Part shown: piece by piece, positions 42,257 through 51,518 of the stretch | Layout of the letters: each line of letters opens with the position of its first letter | Position numbering within the stretch: the stretch's first letter is position 1 | Assembly (NCBI RefSeq): GCF_014207745.1 | Contig: NZ_JACHJB010000001.1 | Location: 620,001-684,000 of the forward strand | Length of the DNA: 64,000 bases | Reading direction: 5' to 3' | DNA from: Nonomuraea muscovyensis | GTDB lineage: Bacteria; Actinomycetota; Actinomycetes; Streptosporangiales; Streptosporangiaceae | Translations under genes and position numbers: made by a program | Notes under the pieces: generated by a model | The model's database searches: none | What the model saw: the letters and a program-made list of their open reading frames with translations, nothing else | Told to the model about the DNA's origin: nothing

Positions 42257-42787
42257 ATGCAAGGGGATACACGCACATCCGGCCCGGCGTCCCAGGAGGG
42301 CGCGCTCACGCTGCGCCCGCCGCGCCACCGGGCCGACCCGCGGGCCGTGTGGTGGTGGACCGCCCAGGGCCTGCTCCTCGCGGTGCCGCTCGCGGGGGCC
42401 GCGGTGGCGGCCTTCTGGGTGTTCACCGATCGTCCGGGCTGGCTCGGCGCCCTGGTGGGCGCGTTCGCGGCGGGCCTGCTGCTGCTGGCGGTGGTCAGCC
42501 CGCACGCCGGCTACCGGGTGGAACGCTGGGAGGTCACGGACGAGGCCGTCTACACGCGCAAGGGCCTGCTGACCCACACCTGGCGGGTGGCGCCGATGTC
42601 GCGCATCCAGACCGTCGACACGGCGCGCGGGCCCGTCCAGCGCATGTTCGGGCTGGCCGACGTGACCGTCACGACGGCCAGCGCCGCTGGAGCGCTCAAG
42701 ATCGAGGGGCTGGACCACGAGCTGGCCGCCGAGCTGGCGTCCCGCCTGACCGCCGTCACCCAGGCCACGCCCGGTGACGCCACATGA
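42257..42787 (+). CDS. Bacterial PH-domain membrane protein (YdbS-like)
   Basis: 176 aa. Two helices (WTAQGLLLAVPLAGAAVAAFWVF, LGALVGAFAAGLLLLAVVSP) precede one bPH2 domain with YRVERWEVTDEAVYTRKGLLTHTWRVAPMSRIQTVDTARGPVQRMFGLADVTVTTASA. The start at 42257 (MQGDTRTS) is uncertain; ATG 42197 is in frame. Overlaps the next gene by 4 nt (ATGA). In Bacillus the ydbS/ydbT pair affects resistance to secreted antimicrobials. Confidence 0.82.
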   Translation: MQGDTRTSGPASQEGALTLRPPRHRADPRAVWWWTAQGLLLAVPLAGAAVAAFWVFTDRPGWLGALVGAFAAGLLLLAVVSPHAGYRVERWEVTDEAVYTRKGLLTHTWRVAPMSRIQTVDTARGPVQRMFGLADVTVTTASAAGALKIEGLDHELAAELASRLTAVTQATPGDAT

Positions 42788-44421
42788 GCTGGCGGCCGTT
42801 GTCGGCGCGGAGCCTGGGGGCGTCGTCGATCCAGTCGCTGGCGATCGCGGTGCCCGTGGTGGTCGTCCTCGCTCGGGTGCTGTCCGGGCTGGGCTGGCGG
42901 ACGGCGGCGACGGCCGGGGCGTGCGCGGGGGCCGCCCTGCTCGCGGTCGCCGCCGTGCTGGTCCACGACGCGCTGCGCCTGCGCGCCACCCGCTGGCGGC
43001 TCACCGAGGACCGGCTCGAACTGCGCACCGGGATCGCCGTGCGGCAGCACCGGTCGGTGCCGCGCGACCGGGTGCGCAGCGTGGACCTGCGGGCCGATCC
43101 CGTCCGGCGGGTGCTGGGCCTGACCGTCGTCAAGATCGGCACCGGCGAGCACGCGGGCGAGCAGGCCGAGCTGACCCTCAACCCGCTCACCAGGCGCGAC
43201 GGCGAGGCGCTGCGCCGCGCCCTGCTGCCGGGCGCGGCCGCCGGCGCGGCGGCGCACGACGGCGGCGTGCTGGCCGAGCTGCGCTGGTCGTGGATCAGGT
43301 ACGCGCCGCTGTCGGTGTGGGCGTTCACCGGTGGGGCGCTGGTGCTGGGCGCGCTCTACAAGCCGCTGGACGCGCTCGGGCTGGAGGCGTTCTCGAAGGA
43401 GACGGCGCTGGCGGTGTGGCAGTGGGTGAGCGGGCGGCCGTGGGTGGCGGTGCCGCTCGTCGTGGTGGGCAACGTGGCGGTCGGCGTGCTGGGGGCCGCG
43501 CTGCTGTTCGCCGAGTCGTGGGCCCGCTACCGGCTGGAGCGTGAGCCCGGCCGGCTGCGGCTGAGCAGGGGGCTGCTGACCAGCCGGTCGCTGACGCTGG
43601 AGGAGCGCCGGCTGCGCGGTGTGGAGATCCGCGAACCGCTGCTGCTGCGGCTCGGCGGCGGGGCGCGGGTCACGGCGGTGGCGACCGGGCTCGGCAAGGC
43701 CGCGGAGGGCGAGACCGAGGACGTCGCCGCCCTCACCCCGCCGCTCCCCCGCGCCGAGGCGGCCCGCCTCGCCGCCCGGATCGCGGCCCTCCCCGCCCCG
43801 GCCACCCCTGCCGCGCCGCCCGTATGGGAACCGCACGGGCAGCACGTGCATGAGCGGCACGTACGGGAGCCGCACGGGCAGCACGTGCGGGAGCCGCACA
43901 CCGGCGCGTGGGTGCCGGAGCCCGTCCCGCATCCCGGAGCGGCGCGGCGCAGGCGGCTGGTCCGCGCGGTGACGACGGTGGCGGTGCTCGCCGCGGCCTG
44001 CTGGGGATGGGTGCTGTGGGCGGGTGGCCGCGGGTGGGACGCCTGGACGGGCGGCTGGGTCTGGCTCCTCCCGGCGCTCGCGCTGCCCGCCGCCCTGTGG
44101 CTGGCCGTGGACGCCTACCGGGGTCTCGGGCACGCGCTGGGCGCGCGGCACCTGGTCACCCGGCACGGCGCCGTGACGCGCCGCACGGTCGCGCTCGACC
44201 GCGCCGGCATCGTGGGCTGGACGATCACGCAGTCGTACTTCCAGCGCCGGGCGGGCCTGCTGACGGTCTCGGCGACGACAGCCGCGGGCGCCGGGCACTA
44301 CGACGTGCTGGACGTGGGCCGCGACGACGGCCTGCGCCTGGCCGCCCAAGCCGTGCCGGGGCTGCTCGACCCGTTCCTCGTCCCCGTGGGCGACCGCCCG
44401 CTCGTGGACGCCGGCCGCTGA
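42784..44421 (+). CDS. Bacterial PH-domain membrane protein (YdbT-like)
   Basis: 545 aa. Three bPH2 domains alternate with membrane helix pairs: first RWRLTEDRLELRTGIAVRQHRSVPRDRVRSVDLRADPVRRVLGLTVV, second YRLEREPGRLRLSRGLLTSRSLTLEERRLRGVEI, third HLVTRHGAVTRRTVALDRAGIVGWTITQSYFQRRAGLLTVSATTAAG. Between the second and third lies a His/Glu/Pro insert with a duplicated EPHGQHV segment (near 349-373). Coupled to the YdbS-like gene, as in Firmicutes. The function is probably at the envelope. Confidence 0.87.
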   Translation: MSWRPLSARSLGASSIQSLAIAVPVVVVLARVLSGLGWRTAATAGACAGAALLAVAAVLVHDALRLRATRWRLTEDRLELRTGIAVRQHRSVPRDRVRSVDLRADPVRRVLGLTVVKIGTGEHAGEQAELTLNPLTRRDGEALRRALLPGAAAGAAAHDGGVLAELRWSWIRYAPLSVWAFTGGALVLGALYKPLDALGLEAFSKETALAVWQWVSGRPWVAVPLVVVGNVAVGVLGAALLFAESWARYRLEREPGRLRLSRGLLTSRSLTLEERRLRGVEIREPLLLRLGGGARVTAVATGLGKAAEGETEDVAALTPPLPRAEAARLAARIAALPAPATPAAPPVWEPHGQHVHERHVREPHGQHVREPHTGAWVPEPVPHPGAARRRRLVRAVTTVAVLAAACWGWVLWAGGRGWDAWTGGWVWLLPALALPAALWLAVDAYRGLGHALGARHLVTRHGAVTRRTVALDRAGIVGWTITQSYFQRRAGLLTVSATTAAGAGHYDVLDVGRDDGLRLAAQAVPGLLDPFLVPVGDRPLVDAGR

Positions 44422-44452
44422 CCCGCGCGCCGGCCGGGTGACGCACGGTGGC

Positions 44453-44512
44453 GGGCCGCGGGCGCCGCCTGCCCATGCCCCTGAAGTGGGCAGGCGGGAC
44501 GCCGCGCGGCCC
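44453..44512. terminator. Bidirectional terminator between convergent genes
   Basis: Nested hairpin: GCCGCCTGCCCA pairs with TGGGCAGGCGG, and an outer GGGCCGCG pairs with CGCGGCCC. It starts 32 nt after the YdbT-like stop and faces the convergent receptor gene. Confidence 0.6.
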
Positions 44513-44665
44513 ACCTGCGTGCGGGACCGAGGCTATTCATCCCACTTTCAAGGCACTTGCAGCCATGTAAACCGTTGACGTCAGAAGTCCCGCGGATGAT
44601 CCGCGACGCCGGCCGGGCTCGCCCCGGTGTTCCAGTCGTCCGGGCTGCTCGGGCTGCTTGAGGGC

Positions 44666-46531
44666 TCAGCCGCCCCCCGGTTGCTTGGCCAGCTCGGCGA
44701 TGTAGGCCCGGGCCACCTCCAGCGCGCCGGCGCGCGCCTCCTTCTCCGGCATGAGCCGCACCTTGCCGGAGTCGGCGGGCACGCCCTTCGGCCGTTCGGC
44801 GCCGGAGTAGTCGACGCTGGCCACGATGGAGCCCTGCCGCACGACCACGGAGGCGCTGCCGTTGTGCACCTCCATGCGCCTGTACTCGATGTAGCGGTCG
44901 AACGCCGCCTGGCCCAGGTCCTTGATGTCGGTCACCTTGCCCCAGACGATGCCGCCGAGCTCGCTGCCCACCATGCCCTTGTCGCCGCCGCGTTGCTTGG
45001 CGTAGAACCCCTTGGCGGCGCCCACGTCGGGCGCGCCCGCGCGGTTGGTGAACCGGTGCGTGGTGATCAGCACGCTGCGGATCTTCGTGACGTCGTCGCC
45101 CGCGGGCACGTCCAGGTTGAGCCAGCGGCACTCCGTCTGCACGTCGCCGCCCGCCTGGCTGGAGCGCGCCCGGGGCGTCGGGCCGGGCACCAGGCGGGTC
45201 GCCACCGGTTCGACGGCCTTGCAGGCCGGCGGGAACGCGATGACGTGGGGCGAGGTCGTCGGCTGTGCGCTGGGCGAGCTGGTGACCGCCTTGCGGGGCT
45301 GGGCCAGCACGCCGGGGTGCTGGGCCTTCCAGGCGGCGATCCCCTTGCTGACCTCGCCGACCAGGGCGCTCACCTCGCGGATGGCGTTGGCCTCGCTGAC
45401 GGACTGGGTGGCCTTGTTGGTGAAGACGGCGGCGTCCTTGCGTTGCTGGGAGGCCTGGTACTTGACCTCGATCGTCATGTCGCCGACGCGGGCGTGTGCC
45501 AGGCCGTAGGAGTACCACAGGACGGTGCCCGAGCGGCGCCAGACGTACTTGGCGAAGGCGCCGTCACCGACCCCCGGGATGTCCTTGGGAGGGGAGTTGT
45601 AGTCCTTCTCTCCGGGCGTGGGGGTGGGCTTGGCCGTCTCCGCGAACTTGGCGCCACCGTAGTCGATCTCGTAGGAGTTCTGTGCCATGGACCGGCCGGT
45701 CTTCGCGCCCTGGCCCTTGTGCTGGCGCACCTTGACGTCGATCTCGCGGCTGCGCCAGTACTCGCCGAACGAGATGCGGCGGTTCGTCCAGTTGCAGTCG
45801 AAGTTGACGGTGTACTCGGTGTCCCTCGACGTGCCGGCCACCGTCGCGCCGGGCACCAGCCGGTCCGTCGTCGCGCCGGAGAGCAGCGAGCAGACATCAG
45901 GCCCCTGGACGGCGGCCGCCGGGGCGGAGGAGGGCGGCTTGGCGGAGGCGCCCGTTCCGCCGGGCTCCCCGGTGGACGTCCTGCCGTACACGAGGTAGGC
46001 CCCGGCGGCGCCGGCGAGCGCGAGCACGATGGTGACGGCCACCGCGGGCAGCACCCACCCACGCCGTCCCGGGGGCGGCGTTCCGGGGGCCGGCAGACCC
46101 TGCGGCATCGTGGGCGGCATGGTAGGCGGCATCGTGGACGGCACGGTGGACGGCACGGTGGGCGGCATCGTGGGTGGCCCCTGGGGATGCTGGACCGGCG
46201 GGCCCTGGGGAGGCCGGCCGGGAGGCGCCGTGGGCGGCTGGCCGGGAGGCGCCGTGGGCGGCTGGCCGGGAGGCGCCGGGTACTGCGGGCCGGAGCCGGG
46301 CGGATGCTGCGGCCAGGGGCCCGAGGGCTGGTGCGGGCCGCCTGCGGGGTGCTGCGGGCCGGGGCCCGGCGGGTACTGCGGGCCGGGAGCGTGGTGGGGG
46401 CCCTGGCCGGGAGGCTGGTGGGGGCCGGGGTTCGGCGGAGGTGTGGCCGGCCACGCGGGCGACGGCGGGTACTGCCTGCCGGGCTCCGGCCCGGGCGGGT
46501 TCGGCGGCTCGTACTCGCTACCGGGATTCAC
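44666..46531 (-). CDS. Receptor-like membrane protein with proline-rich cytoplasmic tail and two DUF3558-like ectodomains
   Basis: 621 aa. Residues 1-155 are extremely Pro/Gly/Gln-rich with repeats (PGQPPTAPP twice, PPTMPPTMP). One membrane helix follows (WVLPAVAVTIVLALAGAAGAYLVY). The outside part has two similar modules. The first opens GPDVCSLLSGATTDRLVPG with CNW, then GVGDGAFAKYV and MTIEVKYQASQQ. The second has a CKAVEPVATRLVPG start with CRWLNL. The pattern matches the ectodomains of the two kinases upstream, so it probably binds a related ligand. No enzymatic domain. 114 nt follow the kinase gene. Confidence 0.8.
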   Translation of the reverse strand: MNPGSEYEPPNPPGPEPGRQYPPSPAWPATPPPNPGPHQPPGQGPHHAPGPQYPPGPGPQHPAGGPHQPSGPWPQHPPGSGPQYPAPPGQPPTAPPGQPPTAPPGRPPQGPPVQHPQGPPTMPPTVPSTVPSTMPPTMPPTMPQGLPAPGTPPPGRRGWVLPAVAVTIVLALAGAAGAYLVYGRTSTGEPGGTGASAKPPSSAPAAAVQGPDVCSLLSGATTDRLVPGATVAGTSRDTEYTVNFDCNWTNRRISFGEYWRSREIDVKVRQHKGQGAKTGRSMAQNSYEIDYGGAKFAETAKPTPTPGEKDYNSPPKDIPGVGDGAFAKYVWRRSGTVLWYSYGLAHARVGDMTIEVKYQASQQRKDAAVFTNKATQSVSEANAIREVSALVGEVSKGIAAWKAQHPGVLAQPRKAVTSSPSAQPTTSPHVIAFPPACKAVEPVATRLVPGPTPRARSSQAGGDVQTECRWLNLDVPAGDDVTKIRSVLITTHRFTNRAGAPDVGAAKGFYAKQRGGDKGMVGSELGGIVWGKVTDIKDLGQAAFDRYIEYRRMEVHNGSASVVVRQGSIVASVDYSGAERPKGVPADSGKVRLMPEKEARAGALEVARAYIAELAKQPGGG

Positions 46532-46645
46532 GGGGGACTCCTGATGTTCGCCATGACGTGCGGGTGCACATGCTAGTGAATGCGCTTGACGGGCACGTGG
46601 GGGTCGGTGCTCCCGCCCCGGGCCGCGGGGCCCGGCCGGACGGCC

Positions 46646-48085
46646 TCACTGCCCGAGCGCCGCCGACACCAGGCGGGCGGCGGCGGCCGCCGTGTCCCGC
46701 CCGCCGGCGGCGTCGTCCGCCGGCACGTCCGCGCGGTGCAGCACCACCTCTCCGATGAGGTTGCTCAGGCGGAAGAGCACCACGCTGTCCGACTGCCCCC
46801 GCTCGGTGGAGTCCATGAACAGCTTGAAGACGTTTTGGGTGAACGCCTTCTCGCCGACCCCGGGCACGTCGGCCACCGGGCCCCTGACCGTGCGGAACAC
46901 CTTGCCCCGCGCCCCCGCCCGGGCGACGCGCTCGCCGGCGAACCTCATCTCGGCCATGGCCGCCCCGCCGAGGTCGCCGTTGGGCCGCTCGGCCCGGACC
47001 CGCACGGTGATCCGGCCGTCGGGGGAGGAGCCCTGGTCGAGCGTCCACTGGCACTCGCCCGGCTTGGTCGCCGCGCGGCGGACCGGGCCCCTGAGCAGTT
47101 CGGCCGCCTGCGCGTCGCCGAGCAGCCGGCACGGGTCGGGCGCCGTGACGAAGGTGCCGGTGTCGGGCTCGCCCCGCAGGGCGGCGACGCCGTACCAGCC
47201 GGCCACCCCCACCACCACCACGGCGGCGGCGACCGCGACAGGGGCGAGCCACCAGCGGCTCCGGCGGCGGGCGGGCTGGGCGACGGCGGTCAGCCGCTCG
47301 CGCACCTGCGCGGCCGGTGGCCGCACAGCCGGGTCCTTGGCCAGCATCGCCATGATGAGGTCGCCGAGGACCCGGCCCGCCCGTTCGGGGTACGGCGGGG
47401 CGTGCAGCAGCACCGCGGCCGCCACGGCCGCGGGCATGGGCCGCTCGAACGGCGGGCGCCCCTCCGCCGCCGCGTAGAGGGCGGCGCCCAACGACCACAG
47501 GTCGGAGGCCGGACCGGCGGCCTGCTGGTTGAGCCGTTCGGGAGCCATGTAGCCGAGCGAGCCGCCGGCCGGCCCGCCGCCGTCCTGGCCGTACAGCGGC
47601 ACCGCGATCCCGAAGTCGGTGAGCATGGCCGAGCCGTCGCCGTCGAGGAGGATGTTGGCCGGTTTGACGTCGTGGTGCAGCATGCCGTGCATGTGGGCCG
47701 TCTCCAGCGCGGACAGCACCCGCAGCCCGATCCGGGCCACCTCGTGGGGCGGCAGCGGCCCGCCGTCCTTGATGACCTTGTCCAGCGAGCGGCCTGTGAC
47801 CAGGTCCATGATGATCCACGGCTGGTCGCCGTCGAGCACCACGTCGTGCACCAGGACGATCGCGGGGTCGCGCAGCCGCCCCGCCGAGCGGGCCTCGTGG
47901 ATGGCCCGGCCGGTGAACGCGGACCGCTCCTGCGGGGTGAGGCCGGCCGGCACGCGCACCTGCTTGACCGCCACCTGCCGGTCGAGCACCTGGTCGACAC
48001 CCCGCCAGACGGTGCCTGCGCCGCCCTCGCCGAGCCGCTCGACGAGGAGGTAGCGGCCGGCGAGCAGGTAGTGCTCAGTCCGCAC
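46646..48085 (-). CDS. Membrane Ser/Thr protein kinase with DUF3558-like ectodomain (HHD variant)
   Basis: 479 aa PknB-type kinase. Gly loop LGEGGAGTVW, VAVKQV Lys, catalytic loop MLHHDVKPANILL (HHD instead of HRD, so a non-RD kinase), DFG in LTDFGIAV and APE in YMAPERL. A membrane helix is at about 278-300, then an ectodomain beginning DPCRLLGDAQAAELL with CQWTL, GVGEKAFTQNV and RLSNLIGEVVLH. The start (GTG 48085) overlaps the previous kinase gene by 11 nt. No PASTA repeats, so ligand differs from PknB. Confidence 0.9.
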   Translation of the reverse strand: MRTEHYLLAGRYLLVERLGEGGAGTVWRGVDQVLDRQVAVKQVRVPAGLTPQERSAFTGRAIHEARSAGRLRDPAIVLVHDVVLDGDQPWIIMDLVTGRSLDKVIKDGGPLPPHEVARIGLRVLSALETAHMHGMLHHDVKPANILLDGDGSAMLTDFGIAVPLYGQDGGGPAGGSLGYMAPERLNQQAAGPASDLWSLGAALYAAAEGRPPFERPMPAAVAAAVLLHAPPYPERAGRVLGDLIMAMLAKDPAVRPPAAQVRERLTAVAQPARRRSRWWLAPVAVAAAVVVVGVAGWYGVAALRGEPDTGTFVTAPDPCRLLGDAQAAELLRGPVRRAATKPGECQWTLDQGSSPDGRITVRVRAERPNGDLGGAAMAEMRFAGERVARAGARGKVFRTVRGPVADVPGVGEKAFTQNVFKLFMDSTERGQSDSVVLFRLSNLIGEVVLHRADVPADDAAGGRDTAAAAARLVSAALGQ

Positions 48086-49577
48086 GGCGCAACGCCCCCT
48101 CGACCGCCCGCGCCGCCGACAGCGCGTTCTGCCTGATGTCCTCGTCGCTCGGCCGGTCCGCCAGCGTCGAGTAGTGCACCCGTACGACGAGGTTGGCGAG
48201 CCGGTAGTAGACGTAGGCGGAGTGCGTCATGTTCGTCGGGCCCTTCAGCTCGTGGGCGAACGCCTCCTCCCCCAGGCCGCCGACCGGCCTGATCGACGTG
48301 AGCGTCGCCGGGTTGCGGCCCTCGGCCCCGATCTCGGGCCAGGTCCAGTCGATCTGCTTGCCGGCGAACTTGCCCCAGTAGCGCTTCTGGTTCTCGAACA
48401 GGGTGTGCGCCGTGGCCGGTGTCATCGACCAGGGGTCAGGGGTGTCGGAGTCCTTCTGCACCTGCAGGCCCACCCCCTGCTCGACCGCCGGCCAGTCGCA
48501 GGCCGGGCCCTCCTCGTCGGACCCAGGCTGCCCCTTGGGCGGCTTCTGGGTGCGCAGGAGACGGCCTACCTCCTCCTGCGTCAGCAGGGAGCACACGTCC
48601 ATCGGCACGGCGAACGCCTCGGGCGGCGCGTCGTCCCGGCCGCGTACCACGACGAACGCGACCGCCACCGCGACGGCGGCGAGCGTCACGGCGGCCGCCG
48701 CCCACAGCCAGGACCTGCCGCGGCGCCGGACCCTGGTCGGCACCGTGGCGTCGTGGTGCGGCAACTGGGGCGCCTGGCCTGCGGCGACCTGCCTGAGCGC
48801 GTTGCGGGCGCTCCAGGCGTCGGGCCGGGCGACGGGGTGACGCGCCGTCATGGCGGCCACGACCTCGCCGACCGGGCCGGCGGCGCGGGGCGGCGGCACG
48901 GTGAGCGTGGCGGTGATCCGCTCGCCCGGCGCGCCGTCGTACATCGGCCGGCCCTCCACCGCGACGTACAGCGTGGCTCCGAGCGACCACACGTCGCTGG
49001 CCGGCCCGCCGGGGTCGCCCTCCAGCCGCTCCGGCGCGATGAACCCGGGCGAGCCGATCATGACGCCCTGCTCGGTGAGCGCCGCCTGGCCCTCCTGCCT
49101 GGCGATGCCGAAGTCGGTGAGCACCACGCGGCCGCCGTCGGTGAGGAACACGTTGCCCGGCTTGACGTCGCGGTGCTGCAGCCCTTGGGCGTGAGCGGCG
49201 GACAGCGCCTCCAGGACGTCGGCGCCGATGCGCGCGGCGTGCTCCTGCGGCATCGGCCCGTGCCGTTGGACGGCCTCTCCCAGCGTGCTGCCGCGCAGCA
49301 GTTCCATGACCAGCCACGGCCGGTCGTGCTCGACGATGACGTCGTGCAGCGCCACGATGCCGGGGTGGCGCAGCCGCGCGGTGGCCTGCGCCTCGCGCAC
49401 GGCACGCGTGACGAGCTCGGCCCGCTCGGCGGCCGGCAGGCCCTCGGGCAGGGTGAGCTCCTTGACCGCCACCTCGCGATCGAGCATCTCGTCCCTGGCC
49501 AGCCACACCCGCCCCATGCCGCCGCTGCCGAGCGGCCGCACCAGGGCATAGCGGTTGGCGAGTTTTCCCCCGGACAT
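48075..49577 (-). CDS. Membrane Ser/Thr protein kinase with DUF3558-like ectodomain
   Basis: 500 aa. Gly loop LGSGGMGRVW, VAVKEL Lys, catalytic loop LQHRDVKPGNVFL, LTDFGIARQ and FIAPERL. One membrane helix (WLWAAAAVTLAAVAVAVAFVVV), then an ectodomain starting DVCSLLTQEEVGRLLR with CDWPA and GLGEEAFAHE and YRLANLVVRVHYSTL. First gene of the three-gene leftward cluster. Start codon ATG at 49577. Substrates unknown, but the adjacent proline-rich receptor has Thr/Ser-rich tail repeats that could be phosphorylated. Confidence 0.93.
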   Translation of the reverse strand: MSGGKLANRYALVRPLGSGGMGRVWLARDEMLDREVAVKELTLPEGLPAAERAELVTRAVREAQATARLRHPGIVALHDVIVEHDRPWLVMELLRGSTLGEAVQRHGPMPQEHAARIGADVLEALSAAHAQGLQHRDVKPGNVFLTDGGRVVLTDFGIARQEGQAALTEQGVMIGSPGFIAPERLEGDPGGPASDVWSLGATLYVAVEGRPMYDGAPGERITATLTVPPPRAAGPVGEVVAAMTARHPVARPDAWSARNALRQVAAGQAPQLPHHDATVPTRVRRRGRSWLWAAAAVTLAAVAVAVAFVVVRGRDDAPPEAFAVPMDVCSLLTQEEVGRLLRTQKPPKGQPGSDEEGPACDWPAVEQGVGLQVQKDSDTPDPWSMTPATAHTLFENQKRYWGKFAGKQIDWTWPEIGAEGRNPATLTSIRPVGGLGEEAFAHELKGPTNMTHSAYVYYRLANLVVRVHYSTLADRPSDEDIRQNALSAARAVEGALRRAD

Positions 49578-49650
49578 AAACGGAAGAGTAACGAAGTCTT
49601 CAAGGCGACGGATATCGGTCCACGATGCCCGACTGTCGGTCGCCCTCTCT

Positions 49651-51387
49651 ATGGTCTTGGTCGTGGACGCGGTTCAAGGCACTCTCGACGAGTTCGGCAC
49701 CCCGCTGAGTGACGTCACGTTCGTCGTGTTCGACCTCGAGACGACCGGCGGCTCACCGGCCGACCACGCGATCACCGAGATCGGCGCGGTCAAGGTGCGG
49801 GCCGGCGAGGTGCTGGGTGAGTTCTCCACGCTGGTCGATCCGGGTGGGCCGATCCCGCCGTTCATCTCCGTGCTGACCGGCATCACCGACGCCATGGTGG
49901 TGGCCGCGCCGCGCATCGAGGCGGTGCTGCCGAGCTTCCTGGAGTTCATCCACGGCACCACGCTGGTGGCGCACAACGCGGGCTTCGACACCCGGTTCGT
50001 CAAGGCGGCCTGCGCCGCCCACGGCTATCCGCCGCCGGCCAACCCGGTCGTCGACACCGTCGACCTGGCCCGCCGGGTGCTGACCCGCGACGAGACGCCC
50101 AACAGCAAGCTGGCCACGCTGGCCAGGTTCTTCCGCAGCCCGGCCGAGCCGTGCCACCGCGCCCTGCAGGACGCCAGGGCCACCGTCCACGTGCTCCACG
50201 GGCTGATCGAGCGGGCCGGCTCGTTCCAGGTGCACACGCTGGAGGAGCTCAAGTCGTTCGTCCGCGCCCCCACGCCCGAGCAGCAGCGCAAGCGCCACCT
50301 GGCCGAGTCGGTGCCCCACTCCCCCGGCGTCTACCTGTTCGAGGACGAGCGCGGCGAGGTCCTCTACATCGGCAAGTCCACCAATCTCCGCAACCGCGTC
50401 CGCTCCTACTTCACCGCCAGCGAGACCCGGCCGCGCATCCGCGAGATGATCGGCATCGCCGAGCGGGTCCGCCACATCGTCTGCGCGACGGCGCTGGAGG
50501 CCGAGGTGCGCGAGCTGCGCCTCATCGGCGGCGCCAAACCCCGCTACAACCGCCGCTCCCGCTTCCCCGAGAAGGTCGTCTGGCTCAAGCTCACCCAGGA
50601 GCCGTTCCCCCGCCTGTCGATCGTGCGCGAGCTCAAGGACGACGGAGCCGCCTATCTCGGCCCGTTCGGCAGCAGCCGCGCCGCCGAAGACGCCCGTGTC
50701 GCCTTGCACGAGGCGGTGCCGCTGCGCCAGTGCACCCAGCCCATCAGCCTGCGCACCCGCCGCTCCGCCTGCGTGCTGCACGAGATGGGCCGGTGCGGCG
50801 CCCCCTGCGAGGGCAAGGAGGCCCCCGCCGACTACGCCGTCCACGCCGCCAACGCCCGCCGGGCGATGACCGACGACGCCTCCCTGGTCTTCGCCGCGGT
50901 GACGGCCCGGATGGAGCGGCTGTCGGTGGAGCAGCGCTACGAGGAGGCGAGCGTCGACCGCGACCGGCTGGCCGCGTTCGTCCGCGCGGCCGCCCGGATG
51001 CAGCGCCTGTCGGCCATCACCCGCATCCCGCAACTCGTCGCGGCCAGCCCGGCGTTCGACGGCGGCTGGGACATCCACGTCGTCCGCTACGGCCGGCTGG
51101 CGGCGGCCGGCGTCATGCCTCGGGGCGCCCATCCGACGCCGTTCGTCGAGTCGCTGGTCGCCATGGCCGAGGCGGTCATCCCCGGCCCGGGGCCCGTCCA
51201 CGCGGCCAGTGCCGAGGAGACCGAGTGCATCCTGCGGTGGCTGGAGTCGCCGGGGGTGCGGCTGGTGGAGGTCGACGGCGTGTGGAGCCTGCCCGCCCAC
51301 GGCGCGGCCCGCCACAAGGCCCGCATCGACCTCGCCTACCGCCCCCTCACCCGGCCCGGCTCCCGCGAGGGCCGCCCCCTGAGCTGA
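49651..51387 (+). CDS. DEDDh exonuclease fused to a GIY-YIG (UvrC/Cho-like) nuclease domain
   Basis: About 578 aa. Residues 20-185 are a DnaQ-like 3'-5' exonuclease: FDLETTGGS, HNAGFDTRF and HRALQDARATVHVL give the DEDDh residues. Residues 220-320 are a GIY-YIG nuclease (GVYLFEDERGEVLYIGKSTNLRNRVRSYF) followed by a UvrC-like Cys-rich segment (QCTQPISLRTRRSACVLHEMGRCGAPC). The UvrC C-terminal nuclease is absent. Orthologue Rv2191 occurs in the same locus. ATG 49651 or GTG 49663; a TATGGT hexamer 7 nt before GTG favours a leaderless start there. Likely role: DNA repair. Confidence 0.9.
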   Translation: MVLVVDAVQGTLDEFGTPLSDVTFVVFDLETTGGSPADHAITEIGAVKVRAGEVLGEFSTLVDPGGPIPPFISVLTGITDAMVVAAPRIEAVLPSFLEFIHGTTLVAHNAGFDTRFVKAACAAHGYPPPANPVVDTVDLARRVLTRDETPNSKLATLARFFRSPAEPCHRALQDARATVHVLHGLIERAGSFQVHTLEELKSFVRAPTPEQQRKRHLAESVPHSPGVYLFEDERGEVLYIGKSTNLRNRVRSYFTASETRPRIREMIGIAERVRHIVCATALEAEVRELRLIGGAKPRYNRRSRFPEKVVWLKLTQEPFPRLSIVRELKDDGAAYLGPFGSSRAAEDARVALHEAVPLRQCTQPISLRTRRSACVLHEMGRCGAPCEGKEAPADYAVHAANARRAMTDDASLVFAAVTARMERLSVEQRYEEASVDRDRLAAFVRAAARMQRLSAITRIPQLVAASPAFDGGWDIHVVRYGRLAAAGVMPRGAHPTPFVESLVAMAEAVIPGPGPVHAASAEETECILRWLESPGVRLVEVDGVWSLPAHGAARHKARIDLAYRPLTRPGSREGRPLS

Positions 51388-51518
51388 CCCCTGCGGTGCC
51401 CGCGCGACTCGTCCCCACGCGCCCGCCCCGCCCGAGGTGGCGCGGCCAGGCCGAGGCGGCGGAGCCAGGCCGGAGTGCGCGATGGGCGGCCCGCGAGGTG
51501 ACCCGCTAGAGTTGGGCC

